From contig JAFZHD010000038.1 in NCBI GenBank assembly GCA_017555085.1, positions 1-45,458 on the forward strand: 45,458 bases of DNA, given 5' to 3'. This document shows, piece after piece, positions 43,759-45,458 of this stretch. The DNA comes from Muribaculaceae bacterium (lineage in GTDB: Bacteria > Bacteroidota > Bacteroidia > Bacteroidales > Muribaculaceae). How positions within the stretch are numbered: position 1 is the stretch's first letter; the number at the start of each line of letters is the position of its first letter. The position numbers and the translations under genes were made by a program. Under the pieces are notes generated by a model, which saw only the letters and a program-made list of their open reading frames with translations, made no database searches and was not told the origin of the DNA.

Positions 43759-45078
43759 TTAGATATTGAATTTGGCTTTGATTTGGTCAACATAGTCAAG
43801 TTCTTCCCAAGTGAAGAGTTTTACGGTCAAAACCTTTGTGCCTTCATATTTTGAGGGGAATTCCTTGGTTACGGTCATGGGTTGGCGTCCCATGTGGCCA
43901 TAAGAGGCTGTTTCTTGGTAGATGGGGTTGCGCAAGCCAAGGCGTTTTTCGATAGCATAGGGGCGCATGTCGAAAATTTCTTGAACCACTTGTGAGATTT
44001 CGGCATCGGTCATGTTCACTTTTGCCGAGCCGTTAGTGTTCACATAGAGGCTTACGGGTTGTGCTACGCCGATTGCGTATGCAACTTGAACGAGTGCTTC
44101 GTCGCACACGCCTGCTGCCACGAGGTTTTTGGCAATGTGGCGAGCAGCGTAGGCTGCCGAGCGGTCAACCTTTGAGGGGTCTTTGCCCGAGAAAGCGCCA
44201 CCACCGTGTGCACCGCGACCGCCGTAAGTGTCAACGATGATTTTGCGACCGGTGAGACCTGTGTCGCCGTGGGGGCCACCGATAACAAATTTACCTGTGG
44301 GGTTGACGTGGAGAATGTGTTTGCCGTCAAAGAGGGCTTGAATGTGCTCGGGGAGTGAAGCTATAACTTGGGGTATGAGCACTTGTGCAACATCGTTATG
44401 GATTATTTGGAGCATTTCGCTGTCGGCTTGTTCTTGTGTCTTGCCGTCGCGTGCTTTAACAAATTCGTCGTGTTGTGTGGAGATTACGATTGTGTGAATT
44501 CTCACGGGTTTGCCCTCGGGAGAGTATTCCACGGTAACTTGGCTCTTTGAGTCGGGGCGCAAGTAGCTGACAGTCTTGCCGGCGCTGTTTACATAGGTCA
44601 TGGCCGAGAGGTCGCGACGGATTTCTGACAATTTGCGCAACAAGATGTGGCTCAAATCGAGGGGGAGGGGCATGTAACTTTCGGTTTCGTTACAAGCATA
44701 ACCAAACATCATGCCTTGGTCGCCGGCACCTTGGTTTTCGTCAATCTCGCGTTCAACGCCGCGGTTGATGTCGGCACTTTGCTCGTGGATGGCCGAGAAT
44801 ACGCCGCATGCTTCGGCGTCAAATTTGAGTTCGCTGCGGTTGTAGCCGATGCGGTCGATAACGCGACGGGTAACATCCATCAAATCAACATAGGCGTTAC
44901 TTTTTACTTCGCCGGCGATAACTACCTGACCTGTGGTAACGAGAGTTTCGCAAGCCACCTTTGAGGCGGGGTCGTGGGCGAGAAATTCGTCGAGGATAGC
45001 GTCCGAGATTTGGTCGGCAACTTTGTCGGGGTGGCCCTCAGAGACCGATTCCGATGTGAAAAGATAATTCTTTGTCAT
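43759..45078 (-). CDS. metK: S-adenosylmethionine synthetase MetK
   Basis: A 439-aa enzyme that makes SAM from methionine and ATP. Family motifs are intact: '[17 protein letters not shown]' at the N-terminus, '[12 protein letters not shown]' and the P-loop-like '[19 protein letters not shown]'. It has the insertion typical of Bacteroidota enzymes (about 430 aa, against 384 in E. coli). The ATG at 45078 has no Shine-Dalgarno; the 145-base leader carries a SAM-II-like aptamer, pointing to feedback control by its own product. Confidence 0.98.
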   Translation of the reverse strand: MTKNYLFTSESVSEGHPDKVADQISDAILDEFLAHDPASKVACETLVTTGQVVIAGEVKSNAYVDLMDVTRRVIDRIGYNRSELKFDAEACGVFSAIHEQSADINRGVEREIDENQGAGDQGMMFGYACNETESYMPLPLDLSHILLRKLSEIRRDLSAMTYVNSAGKTVSYLRPDSKSQVTVEYSPEGKPVRIHTIVISTQHDEFVKARDGKTQEQADSEMLQIIHNDVAQVLIPQVIASLPEHIQALFDGKHILHVNPTGKFVIGGPHGDTGLTGRKIIVDTYGGRGAHGGGAFSGKDPSKVDRSAAYAARHIAKNLVAAGVCDEALVQVAYAIGVAQPVSLYVNTNGSAKVNMTDAEISQVVQEIFDMRPYAIEKRLGLRNPIYQETASYGHMGRQPMTVTKEFPSKYEGTKVLTVKLFTWEELDYVDQIKAKFNI

Positions 45079-45130
45079 GTTAAACTGTTTGAATAAAAAA
45101 ATAATGTTTCAACTCAGCGAAAGTCAAAAC

Positions 45131-45174
45131 ACTAAAAACCGTAAAAACAAAGATGGGGGAATGTTGCGGTTTTA
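45131..45174 (-). promoter_or_regulatory. Possible switching helix of the metK leader
   Basis: On the transcript CTAAAACCG (45166-45174), which is the 3' strand of the SAM-II-like aptamer, is complementary to CGGTTTTTAG (45131-45140) apart from one extra T. The two structures exclude each other, as expected for a riboswitch expression platform. Only a weak T-run follows, so control of translation or of RNA stability is as likely as termination. Confidence 0.5.
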
Positions 45175-45216
45175 GCATTTTTTTTAAGTGGTTGCAAGCA
45201 GCCAAATTTTTCCACT
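45166..45216 (-). ncRNA. SAM-II-like riboswitch aptamer upstream of metK
   Basis: On the minus strand AGTGG (P1) is followed by an A/U-rich 'AAAAATTTGG', then 'CTGCTTGCAACCACT' closing P1, then 'TTAAA...AATGCTAAAACCG'. The elements AUUUGG, CUUGCA-CCAC, UUAAA and GCUAAA occur in the order and spacing I know from SAM-II (SAM_alpha). A short pseudoknot is possible between loop TGG and tail CCG. The aptamer begins just after the predicted transcription start, and the next gene makes SAM. Class assignment is by eye from remembered family sequences. Confidence 0.8.
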
Positions 45217-45228
45217 GATTTTCGGGTG

Positions 45229-45260
45229 CAAAGTTAGTGATTTTTCCTGAAAACTGCAAG
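45229..45260 (-). promoter_or_regulatory. Promoter of metK
   Basis: CTTG (45257-45260), a 20-base spacer and TAACTTTG (45229-45236) on the minus strand. Transcription would start near 45223, 6-7 bases before the aptamer. Confidence 0.65.
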
Positions 45261-45276
45261 AGTTTCAGCGGCAGGG

Positions 45277-45458
45277 TGGACAAAAAGTGGGATGAAACCT
45301 TTGTAATGCGCTGAAACACATATCTTTGTAAAGAAATTCATTGATATGGTAAAAAAAATGCTTTTTTTGTGGCTCAAATAAGGTCGTTAAAAACGGCATG
45401 AGAAGCCGAAAACAAATGTATAAATGCAAAGATTGTAATCGTCAATTTTTAGGAGGTC
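45277..45458 (+). mobile_element. Left end of an IS1-like insertion sequence (cut by the window edge)
   Basis: The first 77 bases match the stub at 19142, beginning 'TGGACAAAAAGT'. A promoter-like TATCTTTG (45329-45336) precedes an ATG at 45346. The encoded start has a zinc-ribbon of the IS1/InsA type. The element lies just upstream of the metK promoter, about 17 bases beyond the -33. Confidence 0.75.
45346..45458 (+). CDS. N-terminus of an IS1-like transposase (InsA-type zinc finger), with a frame break at an A8 tract
   Basis: The ATG frame reads M-V-K-K and then leaves the zinc-finger frame because the tract has eight A's (45351-45358); it stops after 11 codons. One base over, from 45359, the sequence is 'CFFCGSNKVVKNGMRSRKQM' followed by 'YKCKDCNRQFLGG', a two-CxxC zinc ribbon like the N-terminus of IS1-family InsA (IS1595-type is the alternative). 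The frame has no other start codon before the first CxxC. The window ends here, so the catalytic part is not seen. It may be slippage-dependent, inactivated or a sequencing error. Confidence 0.65.

Noticed and set aside
45080..45160. A second promoter (CATCTTTG) within the metK leader
   Set aside because: It has a mismatch at the first -7 base and no -33 TTTG at the right distance, and would skip the aptamer.
1..45458. CRISPR array, prophage, conjugative element or secretion-island content
   Set aside because: No regularly spaced repeats, integrase, phage structural or conjugation genes were seen; the only mobile signals are the two IS ends.

Overview
The window comes from a Bacteroidales chromosome, most likely a Muribaculaceae-like gut lineage (the family is inference). 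Evidence seen directly: a large surface protein with a type IX secretion C-terminal sorting domain; many promoters of the Bacteroidota form TTTG-N19/20-TAnnTTTG; starts without Shine-Dalgarno sequences; ATP-type PckA; the DUF3822-rsmD pair; and several Bacteroidota-style lipoproteins. Most of the content is housekeeping. There is no CRISPR array, prophage or polysaccharide locus.

Layout. 1-3.5 kb: the 5' part of a lipoprotein gene and a 960-aa T9SS cargo protein. 3.7-9.4 kb: a tightly packed leftward operon cysE-rlmL-purD-DUF6427-like-pdxB, with overlaps or gaps of only a few bases. 9.5-12.4 kb: a polyferredoxin and a Tat-lipoprotein aldo/keto reductase, a likely envelope redox pair with its own promoter. 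12.4-17.2 kb: a TolC-HlyD-permease-permease exporter operon with no ATPase gene. 17.3-19.5 kb: a K+/H+ antiporter, the C-terminal remnant of a sanA-like gene abutting an IS end, and tRNA-Lys. 19.7-22.4 kb (rightward): a carboxynorspermidine/saccharopine dehydrogenase and an RsmF-like methyltransferase. 22.5-22.8 kb: a tRNA-Thr-Tyr-Gly operon. 22.8-29.5 kb: ribH, a KdsD-like isomerase, an AraC regulator, a lipoprotein-DUF3822-rsmD operon and a polyprenyl synthase. 29.7-32.5 kb: polA with a degenerate proofreading domain. 32.6-36.1 kb: a PagL-like outer-membrane protein, an esterase lipoprotein and a GT4 glycosyltransferase. 36.2-45.1 kb: pckA, a YycJ-like hydrolase, an RsmI-like methyltransferase, a lipoprotein, a PpiD-like chaperone and metK. 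The right edge cuts an IS1-like element.

The most informative non-coding feature is the metK leader (about 45.08-45.22 kb). It contains a sequence with the hallmarks of a SAM-II riboswitch, starting just after a consensus promoter, and a downstream segment complementary to the aptamer's 3' strand that could act as a switching helix. Other points worth checking are the two homologous IS left ends, with the one near metK carrying a frame break at an A8 tract; loss of three of four 3'-5' exonuclease carboxylates in Pol I; the internal twin-arginine segment of the polyferredoxin; and a probable leaderless lipoprotein mRNA at the left edge. No clearly undescribed multi-gene system is visible. The nearest candidates are the polyferredoxin/aldo-keto reductase pair and the metK switch architecture.
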